A stretch of 23,009 nucleotides of DNA. It comes from an uncultured Christensenella sp. (GTDB lineage Bacteria; Bacillota; Clostridia; Christensenellales; UBA3700). Position 1 is the first letter of the stretch; each line of letters starts with the position of its first letter. Shown here in pieces: positions 8,108 to 16,000 of this stretch. Location: assembly GCA_910579785.1 (NCBI GenBank), contig CAJTVJ010000026.1, positions 1 through 23,009 on the forward strand, written 5' to 3'. A program made the translations under genes and the position numbers. The notes beneath the pieces are model-generated. The model saw only the letters and a program-made list of their open reading frames with translations, had not been told where the DNA came from and made no database searches.

Positions 8108-8136
8108 GTCATTTCGACCGTAGTGGAGAAATCTCA
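8108..8136 (-). repeat. Dispersed hairpin repeat, single copy (copy h)
   Basis: Reads GTCATTTCGACCG...GGAGAAATCTC on the plus strand; arms ATTTC/GAAAT pair perfectly. The sequence of about 50 bases around it closely matches the left half of the unit at 11223. Confidence 0.8.
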
Positions 8137-8230
8137 ACGAATTGAAAAAGTAATATGTAACTATTGATATATAGTATGGCAACTCTATTTGTTTTAATTT
8201 ACTAGACAATAAACAATATAGAATTAAATG

Positions 8231-8614
8231 TTACCCTTTAACAACGTGTTCAACTACCCACTTTTTTAATTCTTCAAAATCTACTTTTCCCGACGCAATA
8301 CCCAAAAACAAATCGACAAGCTCTTGTTGATTATATCTCATGATTACCCCGTTCAAAGTCAGCACTACCAACAAAGCATGTGCGCCAATGCGTTTGTTCC
8401 CATCTACAAAAGGATGATTTTGAGTTAGACCATACGCAAGCCTTGCCGCCTTATCGCACAATGATCTATAAAGTTCGTTGGTTTCAAAAGTATGAAATGG
8501 CGCATGCAATGCAGCGTCAAGCAAGCCGTCATCTCTTATGCCGTCAGTTCCGCCCGTCTTCTCTATAAGTTTTGTATGCAATGAGATAACTTGCTCTTTC
8601 GTAAGCCATATCAT
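8231..8614 (-). CDS. doc: Death-on-curing (Doc/Fic-fold) toxin of a type II toxin-antitoxin module
   Basis: Doc toxins are small Fic-fold proteins; the phage P1 member inactivates elongation factor Tu by phosphorylation. This 127-residue protein has the full active-site motif HPFVDGNKR at about 66-74, with the catalytic histidine, the Doc-type lysine in place of the second glycine of Fic proteins, and following IGAHALLVVL. It also has the N-terminal HTKLIEKTGGTDGIRDDGLLDAAL region typical of the family, so it appears intact. The ATG overlaps the antitoxin stop by 4 bases (ATGA), implying coupled translation. The partner is a RelB/DinJ-type protein rather than a Phd-type antitoxin. Target and activity are inferred from the family only. 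Confidence 0.93.
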   Translation of the reverse strand: MIWLTKEQVISLHTKLIEKTGGTDGIRDDGLLDAALHAPFHTFETNELYRSLCDKAARLAYGLTQNHPFVDGNKRIGAHALLVVLTLNGVIMRYNQQELVDLFLGIASGKVDFEELKKWVVEHVVKG

Positions 8615-8862
8615 TTTGCAAGTTCCTTATATGCCTCAATATTCTGCTCTATCAGCTTCTCTGACACCTCGTTGAGGGCAATATTTGAAGCATAAGTCGT
8701 ATCTTTTCGTGTTATTTCAAATGGAATACGCTGTTCTCTGACAGCTTGTTTTGCAAACATAGTGATTGCGCTGCTGAGAGTCAAACCAAAGTCTGCAAAC
8801 AATTCGTCAGCTTGCTTTTTTAGTTGTTCTTCCATACGTATAGTGACGTTGATATTAGCCAT
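8611..8862 (-). CDS. RelB/DinJ-family antitoxin
   Basis: This is an 83-residue ribbon-helix-helix-type antitoxin. The N-terminus ANINVTIRMEEQLKKQADEL followed by FGLTLSSAITMFAKQAV is the RelB/DinJ DNA-binding signature, and IPFEITRK is the usual segment before the toxin-wrapping C-terminus. I start at the ATG at 8860-8862. The alternative GTG at 8869-8871 lies inside the ribosome binding site GAGGTG (8869-8874), which is correctly spaced (6 bases) for the ATG. Antitoxin-first order and a strong promoter with an operator-like repeat just upstream fit autoregulation. Pairing with a Doc toxin instead of a RelE/YafQ toxin makes the module of mixed type. Confidence 0.9.
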   Translation of the reverse strand: MANINVTIRMEEQLKKQADELFADFGLTLSSAITMFAKQAVREQRIPFEITRKDTTYASNIALNEVSEKLIEQNIEAYKELAK

Positions 8863-8894
8863 AATAATCACCTCTATATATGTTTTCTACTTAT

Positions 8895-8938
8895 ATTATA
8901 TTGATAATTATGTGCAATGTCAATAATTTTATGTGCAA
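8895..8938 (-). promoter_or_regulatory. Perfect consensus promoter of the toxin-antitoxin operon with a direct-repeat operator candidate
   Basis: On the minus strand TTGACA (8918-8923), 17 bases, TATAAT (8895-8900): full consensus. A 10-base sequence, TTATGTGCAA on the plus strand, occurs at 8908-8917 inside the spacer and again at 8929-8938 just upstream of the -35 box. The two copies are 21 bases apart, two helical turns, so on the same DNA face. This is where a ribbon-helix-helix antitoxin could bind to repress; binding is inference. Confidence 0.85.
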
Positions 8939-8989
8939 CATATGCGTTTTAAACGACGATTTTCTCCAAAGCTTGTAAGTATATGCGTG

Positions 8990-9018
8990 GTCATATCGAG
9001 CGTTGCCGAGAAGTCTAA
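8990..9018 (-). repeat. Dispersed hairpin repeat, degenerate single copy (copy i)
   Basis: GTCATATCGAGCG...GAGAAGTCTAAT resembles copy a in reverse complement, but the arms (ACTTC/GATAT) are mispaired. It lies between the toxin-antitoxin promoter and the end of the cysteine-rich gene. The rest of 8939-9096 holds nothing I recognise. Confidence 0.6.
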
Positions 9019-9091
9019 TAGGGGTAAAAAAATCTAATCAAGTTAACTCTCCCTCTCTCCCCATTACTCAAAATGCGACATATATAAATAA

Positions 9092-9117
9092 TATAAGAAA
9101 GGGAAGCAACGCTTCCC
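9092..9117 (-). terminator. Intrinsic terminator of the cysteine-rich peptide gene
   Basis: Stem GGGAAGC (9101-9107) / GCTTCCC (9111-9117) with a 3-base loop. Read on the minus strand it is followed by TTTCTTATAT. It lies 45 bases past the stop of the minus-strand gene. On the plus strand the following CTCCTCTTTTTT may also work, giving two-way insulation. Confidence 0.75.
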
Positions 9118-9162
9118 TCCTCTTTTTTCATATGTAGTTCTGTAACAATTAAGTACTATACC

Positions 9163-9372
9163 TTATTTACAGCAGCAGCAAAGAGCTACGATAACCGGTA
9201 TGATACAGCTGCAATCACAGCCTGCACCCTTGCTCATGCCGCATGAATTACCGCCGCAGCATCCGCAGCACATAAGCAAGATGATAAGCCATAAGCAGTT
9301 GCAGCCGCAGCCGTTGTTAGCGTCGGCATAGCATTGATTGTTTGCGCAACCGCAATCGTTAAAGTTTGTCAT
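9163..9372 (-). CDS. Very cysteine-rich small membrane peptide, function unknown
   Basis: A 69-residue peptide, with the start set at the ATG at 9370-9372, 8 bases after GGAGG; the frame stays open upstream to 9411 but without a better ribosome binding site. It contains 18 cysteines (26%): clusters CGC and CNNQC-type near the N-terminus, GCGCNC before a hydrophobic segment LWLIILLM (about 27-34), then CCGCC, CDCSC, a second hydrophobic segment IIPVIVAL (about 57-64) and a terminal CCCCK. It has no cleavable signal peptide or known domain that I recognise. The gene stands alone, with its own terminator, divergent from glycyl-tRNA synthetase. Metal binding, lipidation-rich membrane association or a spore-coat-like role are all possible; none is shown by the sequence. 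Confidence 0.75.
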   Translation of the reverse strand: MTNFNDCGCANNQCYADANNGCGCNCLWLIILLMCCGCCGGNSCGMSKGAGCDCSCIIPVIVALCCCCK

Positions 9373-9469
9373 TACAATTTCCTCCATCGTTTTTGAAGGT
9401 CGGAAGCGCACTTGCTCGTTCCTTCTAGTTCATAATAAGCAAATTCAATTAAAAGTGTGACTATTCTTA

Positions 9470-9498
9470 TTGACATAATAATATAAATTTATTAAAAT
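9470..9498 (+). promoter_or_regulatory. Sigma-A-type promoter of glycyl-tRNA synthetase
   Basis: TTGACA (9470-9475), a 17-base spacer and TAAAAT (9493-9498). Transcription would begin near 9505, leaving a leader of about 105 bases before the start codon. Confidence 0.7.
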
Positions 9499-9560
9499 AT
9501 TAGTTGTATCATTATTTATATAAATTAAGAATTTTGATACGGCTCAATAAATGAATTTAC

Positions 9561-9589
9561 GGCGGCAAAGTACCTTATCGGCAGTCGCC
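9561..9589 (+). promoter_or_regulatory. Leader hairpin upstream of glycyl-tRNA synthetase
   Basis: GGCGGC (9561-9566) can pair with GTCGCC (9584-9589), including one G-U pair, around a 17-base loop. It is the only GC-rich element in an AT-rich leader and ends 9 bases before the AAGGAG at 9598-9603. No T-box sequence or following terminator is visible. Whether it regulates translation is unknown. Confidence 0.35.
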
Positions 9590-9609
9590 TATTTAATAAG
9601 GAGATATTT

Positions 9610-10998
9610 ATGGCAGAATTGACTATGGATAAACTCGTTGCGCTTTGCAAAGGCAGAGGCTTTATCTATGCAGGCAGCGAAATATACGGCGGCTTGGCAA
9701 ACACCTGGGACTACGGTCCACTTGGAGTAGAACTCAAAAACAACGTCAAAAAAGCTTGGTGGAAAAAGTTTGTGCAGGAAAACACCCTCAACGTGGGGCT
9801 TGACAGCGCAATACTCATGAACCCCAACGTATGGGTGGCATCGGGACACGTAGGCGGATTTTCAGACCCTCTTATGGACTGCAAGAGCTGCAAGACCCGT
9901 CACAGAGCCGACAACCTTATCGAAGACTATATCGCTCGCAAGAAACTTGATTTGACAATCGCCGGCTGGACCAACGAGCAGATGGAAAAATATATCGCCG
10001 ACAGCAAAATCCCGTGCCCCAACTGCGGCAAGTGCGATTTTACAGGCGTAAGACAATTCAATCTTATGTTTAAGACCTTCCAAGGCGTCACTGAGGACTC
10101 TACAAATACCGTATACCTCCGTCCGGAGACTGCGCAAGGTATCTTCGTCAACTTCCAAAACGTACAACGTACCAGCCGTATGAAAGTGCCTTTTGGCATT
10201 GGTCAAATTGGCAAGTCTTTTAGAAATGAGATTACTCCCGGCAACTTTATTTTCCGTGTGAGAGAATTTGAACAAATGGAACTTGAATTTTTCTGCAAAC
10301 CCGGCACCGATTTGGAATGGTTTGGCTATTGGAAAGAATTCTGCAAAAATTGGCTCTTGGGACTTGGCATAAAAGAAGACAGGCTCAAACTTCGCGACCA
10401 TGATCCAGAAGAGCTGTCGCACTATTCTAATGCGACGACTGACTTTGAATTTAAATTTCCATTCGGTTGGGGCGAACTTTGGGGCATAGCCGACAGAACT
10501 GACTTTGACCTCAACGCGCATTCAAAGGTCAGCGGCAAAAATCTCGATTACACCGACCCGATCACTAATGAAAAATACGTACCGTACGTCATCGAGCCGT
10601 CTCTCGGCGTAGAAAGAATGGTGCTTGCGCTGCTTTGCAACGCATACGAGGAAGAAGAGCTTGAAGGCGGAGACAGCCGCGTAGTAATGCACTTCCACCC
10701 TGCTATCGCTCCTTACAAAGTTGCAGTATTGCCGCTGCAAAAGAAAGCTCTCGGTGAAAAAAGCGAAGAAATATTTAGAAATCTCTCCAAGAAATTCTCA
10801 GCTACTTATGACGAGACAGCTTCTATCGGCAAGAGATACCGCCGTCAGGACGAAATCGGTACGCCGTATTGCGTAACTGTGGATTTTGACACCTTAGAAG
10901 ACAACTGCGTCACAGTCAGAGAACGCGACAGTATGCAACAAGAGCGCATCGCTATCGCAGACTTAGAGGAATACCTCGCAAAGAGAATGGAATATTGA
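9610..10998 (+). CDS. glyQS: Glycine--tRNA ligase, alpha2 single-chain type
   Basis: This class II synthetase attaches glycine to tRNA-Gly. The 462-residue length matches the homodimeric bacterial/eukaryotic-like type rather than the separate alpha and beta subunits. Seen in order: NTWDYGPLG near 31-39; ASGHVGGFSDP at 77-87; zinc-type cysteines CKSC at 91-94 and CPNCGKC at 136-142; RPETAQG at 171-177; motif 2 FRNEITP at 204-210 with VREFEQMELEFF after it; motif 3 GVERMVLALL at 333-342; and an anticodon-binding domain from about 360 to the end. AAGGAG lies 6 bases before the ATG. The gene is monocistronic, with its own promoter and terminator. Confidence 0.97.
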   Translation: MAELTMDKLVALCKGRGFIYAGSEIYGGLANTWDYGPLGVELKNNVKKAWWKKFVQENTLNVGLDSAILMNPNVWVASGHVGGFSDPLMDCKSCKTRHRADNLIEDYIARKKLDLTIAGWTNEQMEKYIADSKIPCPNCGKCDFTGVRQFNLMFKTFQGVTEDSTNTVYLRPETAQGIFVNFQNVQRTSRMKVPFGIGQIGKSFRNEITPGNFIFRVREFEQMELEFFCKPGTDLEWFGYWKEFCKNWLLGLGIKEDRLKLRDHDPEELSHYSNATTDFEFKFPFGWGELWGIADRTDFDLNAHSKVSGKNLDYTDPITNEKYVPYVIEPSLGVERMVLALLCNAYEEEELEGGDSRVVMHFHPAIAPYKVAVLPLQKKALGEKSEEIFRNLSKKFSATYDETASIGKRYRRQDEIGTPYCVTVDFDTLEDNCVTVRERDSMQQERIAIADLEEYLAKRMEY

Positions 10999-11023
10999 TA
11001 AATATATATTCACACTGCAAATG

Positions 11024-11057
11024 CAAACGACCACTGCTTATAGTAGCGGTCGTTTTT
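11024..11057 (+). terminator. Intrinsic terminator of glycyl-tRNA synthetase
   Basis: An AAACGACC stem pairs with GGTCGTTT, continued inward by CTGCT/AGTAG with one mismatch and one G-T pair, followed by a T-run at 11053-11057. It lies 26 bases past the stop. Confidence 0.87.
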
Positions 11058-11097
11058 ACATAAGATATAAAGTTAAGATATAAAGTATTGATAAAAG

Positions 11098-11138
11098 GAT
11101 GAGTTTTCTCCATTCCACTACGTTTCAGTAGAAATGAC
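11098..11138 (+). repeat. Dispersed hairpin repeat, single copy with tail (copy j)
   Basis: GATGAGTTTTCTCC leads to GAAATGAC; arms TTTTC/GAAAT pair at four of five positions. Exactly 21 bases after its TGAC end, the sequence ACTTTGGATAT (11163-11173) matches the tail motif after units B and C in register. ATACCCC (11190-11196) follows, as it does before the copy at 8108. Confidence 0.7.
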
Positions 11139-11222
11139 CGAATTTTGCTTTCAATAAGTCTAACTTTGGATATTCTTCCAACATATCATATACCCCGCAA
11201 ACATAACTAATAACAAAGCTAA

Positions 11223-11313
11223 GTCATTTCGACCGTAGCGGAGAAATCCCAAAGAGTTGAAAAAGATAAGCGGATAAGATTTCTCCGCTCCGTTGCACTT
11301 CGGTCGAAATGAC
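11223..11313. repeat. Composite hairpin repeat, unit D (two head-to-head copies)
   Basis: Bounded by GTCATTTCGACC and GGTCGAAATGAC; both halves have perfect ATTTC/GAAAT arms. It lies between the convergent glycyl-tRNA synthetase and IMP dehydrogenase genes. The remaining DNA from 11314 to 11411 shows nothing I recognise. Confidence 0.85.
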
Positions 11314-11411
11314 TTTAATAAACTATCCTTTCCCCCCACTCGCACGACCGCTGATAATGGCAGCTTTTCGTCAGTGCTAAGGTGAGGTGACTATAAAAAA
11401 TTTTGTAATTA

Positions 11412-11448
11412 TAAAAAAAGTAAAAGCCAAGGCATTAACCTTAGCTTT
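11412..11448 (-). terminator. Intrinsic terminator of IMP dehydrogenase
   Basis: Minus-strand stem AAAGCTAAGG / CCTTGGCTTT (plus positions 11423-11432 and 11439-11448, one mismatch, 6-base loop) followed by a T-rich run, TTACTTTTTTTAT. It lies about 40 bases past the guaB stop. Confidence 0.85.
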
Positions 11449-11489
11449 ATTTATCTATGTATTTAACTTACCTTATAATTCAATATAAA

Positions 11490-12944
11490 TCAACCCTTTG
11501 TCGAATAGTTGGGAGCTTCTTTTGTGATATTGATATCGTGAGGATGGCTCTCTATCAACGCCGCATTAGAAATCTTAACGAATTGAGCTTTTTTGCGCAA
11601 AGTGTCGACGTTAGGCATACCGCAATAACCCATACCTGAGCGAAGTCCGCCCATAAGTTGGAACACCACGTCTGCAAGCGATCCTCTGTAAGGCACTCTT
11701 CCCTCGACGCCTTCCGGAACAAGCTTTTTAGCATTTGTCTGGAAATATCTATCCTTACTGCCTGCCGCCATAGCCGCCAATGAACCCATACCTCTATATA
11801 CCTTATAAGATCTGCCTTGGAATATTTCGATTTCGCCCGGAGTTTCCTCTGTGCCTGCAAACAAGCTGCCCAGCATTACCGCGCTTGCGCCTGCGCCCAA
11901 AGCCTTGACAATGTCTCCCGAATATTTGATACCTCCGTCGGCGATTATGCTCTTGCCGAGTTTATCGGCTTGCTCTGCGCAATCCATAATTGCCGTGACT
12001 TGCGGTACGCCGATGCCTGCGATAATTCTAGTCGTACAGATAGAACCTGGACCGATACCCACTTTGACTACGTCCGCGCCGCTTCCGAACAACGCCTTTG
12101 CAGCCTCTGCGGTCGCTACGTTGCCTGCCACTATCGGCAAGTCGCCGAACTTAGCCTTGACCTTTGCCACGCAATCAAGTACGCCCTTAGAATGTCCGTG
12201 AGCCGTATCTATAACTACGAGGTCGACCTTGCTATCAACAAGCGCCGACACTCTGTCCATTATGTCTGCTGTCACGCCCACTGCCGCGCCGGCAAGAAGT
12301 CTGCCGCTGCTGTCCTTTGCGCTGTGAGGATATTTGATAGCCTTCTCTATATCTTTTATTGTGATAAGTCCTTTAAGATTACCCTTCTTATCGACAAGAG
12401 GCAGCTTCTCTATTCTGCGCTCTGCCAATATCTTTTGAGCCTGCTCCAAAGTCGTACCTACGGGAGCGGTGACAAGATTTTCTTTGGTCATGCAATCGCC
12501 GATAAGCTTTGTCATGTCAGTCTCAAATCGCAAATCTCTGTTGGTGATTATGCCCACCAATCTGCCGTCGACTGTGACAGGTACGCCGCTTATCTTAAAT
12601 CTGCGCATAAGATTGTTGGCGTCTTCCAAAGTATTGTTGGGACCAAGTGAAAATGGATTTGTTATTACGCCGTTTTCGCTCCTCTTGACTTTATCGACTT
12701 GCTCGGCTTGCTGCTCGATAGTCATATTTTTATGAATGATACCGATACCGCCCTCTCTTGCCATAGCAATAGCCAGCTCGCACTCTGTGACTGTATCCAT
12801 AGACGCGCTGAGCAGCGGTATGTTGAGAGTAATTTTGTCACAAAGCTTTGTGGACAAATCTACCTGATACGGCAAAACCTCCGAATATTGAGGAATAAGC
12901 AACACGTCGTCAAACGTCAATCCTTCTTTTGCAATCTTACCCAT
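11490..12944 (-). CDS. guaB: IMP dehydrogenase
   Basis: This enzyme oxidises IMP to XMP with NAD+, the committed step of GMP synthesis. The 484-residue length is typical. The catalytic barrel starts with LTFDDVLLIPQYS at 9-21. Two CBS domains occupy about 95-205 (NPFSLGPNNTLEDA and a second after DCMTKENLVTAP). The catalytic loop GIGPGSICTTRI carries the nucleophile C303. The flap region EGVEGRVPYRG and the IMP-binding MGSLAAMAAGS are present. AAGGAG lies 9 bases before the ATG. It has its own promoter at 12972-13000, so it is probably transcribed independently of the lipoprotein gene upstream. Confidence 0.98.
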   Translation of the reverse strand: MGKIAKEGLTFDDVLLIPQYSEVLPYQVDLSTKLCDKITLNIPLLSASMDTVTECELAIAMAREGGIGIIHKNMTIEQQAEQVDKVKRSENGVITNPFSLGPNNTLEDANNLMRRFKISGVPVTVDGRLVGIITNRDLRFETDMTKLIGDCMTKENLVTAPVGTTLEQAQKILAERRIEKLPLVDKKGNLKGLITIKDIEKAIKYPHSAKDSSGRLLAGAAVGVTADIMDRVSALVDSKVDLVVIDTAHGHSKGVLDCVAKVKAKFGDLPIVAGNVATAEAAKALFGSGADVVKVGIGPGSICTTRIIAGIGVPQVTAIMDCAEQADKLGKSIIADGGIKYSGDIVKALGAGASAVMLGSLFAGTEETPGEIEIFQGRSYKVYRGMGSLAAMAAGSKDRYFQTNAKKLVPEGVEGRVPYRGSLADVVFQLMGGLRSGMGYCGMPNVDTLRKKAQFVKISNAALIESHPHDINITKEAPNYSTKG

Positions 12945-12971
12945 TTAAATATTCTCCTTAGACTTTTTATT

Positions 12972-13000
12972 ATTTTAAATCATAATATCAGATAAGTCAA
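12972..13000 (-). promoter_or_regulatory. Sigma-A-type promoter of IMP dehydrogenase
   Basis: On the minus strand TTGACT (12995-13000), a 17-base spacer and TAAAAT (12972-12977), placing the start about 20 bases before guaB. There is no room for a purine riboswitch in so short a leader. Confidence 0.75.
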
Positions 13001-13008
13001 ATAAAATA

Positions 13009-13051
13009 CCTAGCGCAGAGTGATTTTTTTGCAGATTGAAATAGGCTGCGC
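13009..13051 (-). terminator. Inverted repeat between the lipoprotein gene and guaB, possible weak terminator
   Basis: GCGCAG (13013-13018) is complementary to CTGCGC (13046-13051) across 27 bases. The adjoining CCTA (13009-13012) and TAGG (13042-13045) are also complementary but in swapped order. On the minus strand a loosely T-rich stretch follows. It is the only GC-rich structure after the lipoprotein stop. Weak as a terminator because of the large loop. Confidence 0.3.
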
Positions 13052-13066
13052 CGCATTTTTTATTTT

Positions 13067-16000
13067 CTATATCACGATACCTTCTTTATATCCCCATATT
13101 ACATTGTCAGAAGATGAACACCAATTCTCATCCCAACCGTCAGGTTTGCTTTCTGCCTTGCAATAAACAACTCTTGAATAAATTGCTTTGCTTCCGATAT
13201 AGTTCACGCTAATGGGTATCACTATGCTAGCTATACTGCCAAATCCGACAAAAGCATTATCTCCAATACCAATCACCCCGTTTTGAATGGTTATGTTCAT
13301 CAAATTAAAGCATTGATAAAACACGTAGCTTTCAATATATTCAACGCTTCCGGGAATATCTACGCTTACTATACTACTATTGCCTTTAAAGGCTCTTCCT
13401 ATTGACACGACCGCTATATCATTTATTTTGTCCGGCACTGCTATCTCTCTTTGACTGCCCTTATAATTTGTCAAATACGCCTTATCGCCGTGTACAACGT
13501 AATCATACTCTACATTGGTGGTTATATTATTATACTGCCATATTATCGGTCTGCTACTGTTCCAGCCATAGCTCCAATTCCTACCCTCGTTAGCCGCCTC
13601 ACAATATAAAGTCAAATTTTTACATCCGTCAAAGGCTCTGTCCATTTTATCTACGCATACCGGTATCGTAAGACCAGTCAAAGAGCTGCAATTCTTGAAT
13701 GCTCCTTCGTCTATTCTTTTTATACTTATAGGAAGTTCAATATATTTTAAATCACTACGACCTGCAAATGCCAAATTACCTATGCGATTGACAATACGAC
13801 CGTCAATATCTGACGGGATAACAACACGCGTATTATCGCCGATATAACTAATTACCGTTATATTTCCGCCGTATGTCAACGCCCACTTCAATCCGTTTTC
13901 TGTTACTCCAACTTCTCCGTCATACCCCCAAACAACTCGCGCACTTTCATGACGCCATTGGGTATTAAAGCCTTCGGGGCTTTCTTTTATTTTGCAAAAT
14001 ATCGTTAAGTCTTGACCTGTAAACGCAAGATTTTCTATATTTGTTATACTTGCTGGCAATTCAACTTCATTGAAATTACTTAATCTGAATGCATTTCTAC
14101 TCACGCCCGTCACTTTACGTCCGTTGATTGATTCGGGCAACGATAATTTATCTGCGTTGCCTACATATCCTGTAAGCGTGACAGCACCGTCTTTTGATAC
14201 TCCCCACTTTATGCCCTCTGACGTAACGCCATTGTCAATACAATTAAACATTACGGAACACCAACCCCACGGTTGATACTGCAATCTTTCCGATTGGCAG
14301 TATACTGTCAAATCAGTGCGTTGATAAAATGCGTGTTCACTTATACCTGTTATAGTATTTCCGTCTATGACGTCGGGAATAACAACCTCAGTAGACTTGC
14401 CGCAATACCCTGATAATACTACGCCGCCGTCACTTTGCATACCCCACTTTATGCCTTCTGGGGTCATTCCGTATTTTATACAGTCCCATATTACTGGATA
14501 AAACAGACTCCAATTATCCTCCCAATCACTCGGCTTTTCTGCAACAGCGCAATATATCGACAATCTTTCGCAATTGACGAACGCTCTGTCCTCTATCCGC
14601 AAAATGCTCTTTGGTATCTTTACACTTATCAACCTGTCATTATCCTTGAATGCCGCCGCGCCGATATCCACGACCGCATATCCGTCAATCATCTCCGGTA
14701 TTGAGACATCACTGTCCGAGCCGACGTATCCTGACACTGTGATGCCGTCCTCTCTTTGTTCCCAAATTATGCCGTCTTGCGTAACTCCGTGGTCTTTACT
14801 GCCCCATATTACTTTACAGCCAGAATAATTCCAATCCTCACTCCAACCGTCAGGTTGTTCGCTCACGTCGCAATATATCCATAAATTTCTGCAATCTAAA
14901 AATGCATATTCGGCTATATGAGTCACACTCTTGGGTATTCTGATATCTTTTAAACTACTTCTTCTAAATGCATTTTTGCATATATCTGTCACTATACGTC
15001 CGTTGATACTCTCAGGTATCACCGCCGTGTCAAACTGTCCGCAATATCCGGCAACGGTCATTACGCCGTCATTTGTCAAGCCCCACTTTATGCCCTCTTC
15101 CGTAATGCCGCTTTCCATACAATTCCACACCATAGGATTATCAAGGGCATTCAAATTTATAACCCAATCAGTTGGTTTGACAACTTCTTCGCAAAATATA
15201 GCCACATCACTATTGGAGCCGAAAGCATACTCCCTGCACATTTTTATACCTCTGCGAATTGTTACGCTGGTCAAAGTACTACTCATTCCAAACGCACCGC
15301 TATCTATCTCAACGACCTCAATATCGCCTATATGACTGGGCACTATTACGTTTCTCGCTAGGTTTGACACCCCAACAACCTTGCATTTTCCTGCGCTTAA
15401 TATCCTGTAAAGAACGTCGCCGTATTCAAAAGTGCAAGCCTTATTAGAAAGCCGCGGCAGACTGTCCCTCAAATAATTTTCGCTTTCGTCACGGCCTTTC
15501 ATAATAGTCTTTTGCCAAGTCTCGTCGTCGCCGTTGAGAAAATAGGAATAATCTCCCGATTTGTCGTCATAAGTAGAATCCGCATAATACCAACTGCCGT
15601 CGATTTTAACGGCGTTCACCGCATGCGATCTTATTTCACTCGAAACGTATATGCACTCTATCCCAAACATATTGCACAGATAAGAAAGCGTCCTTGCATA
15701 TCCCTGACAAATCACTTCGGTAGACGCGTCGCCGTCCAAAACTCCGGCAATCGAACAAGAATATCCGTCAAACAAATCTTCGTCGGTATCGGCTTCTTTA
15801 TAATCTGAATTGTCAATGATGTAATCGTAAATTATCTTAAATTTCAACACGTCGTTGTCGACGTCCTTCAAAAGCTCTTTTATATCTTCTACGCTGTCTT
15901 GGATCTTTGACCAAACTTTCTCGCGCACGCTCTTTTTTCTAAATTCTTCCGCTATCTCCACCTGTATTCTTTTATCGCCGTATATATATAGATTTGACAT

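Noticed and set aside
7887..8209. Small minus-strand open frames that contain phrases such as FFNSLRFLHYGRND
   Set aside because: They are translations of the hairpin repeats; a similar phrase (FFNSLGFLRYGRND) appears at 11160-11345 for the same reason. No ribosome binding site supports them.
8863..8871. GTG start for the antitoxin, giving 86 residues
   Set aside because: That GTG is part of the GAGGTG ribosome binding site of the better ATG at 8862.
9412..9609. T-box riboswitch upstream of glycyl-tRNA synthetase
   Set aside because: No T-box core sequence, specifier stem or leader terminator can be found.
7808..9609. A prophage or defence island around the toxin-antitoxin genes
   Set aside because: No integrase, phage structural, nuclease, methylase or other defence genes are present; the flanking genes are housekeeping.
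12945..13066. Purine (guanine or xanthine) riboswitch upstream of IMP dehydrogenase
   Set aside because: The predicted transcript leader is only about 20 bases long and no purine aptamer sequence is present.
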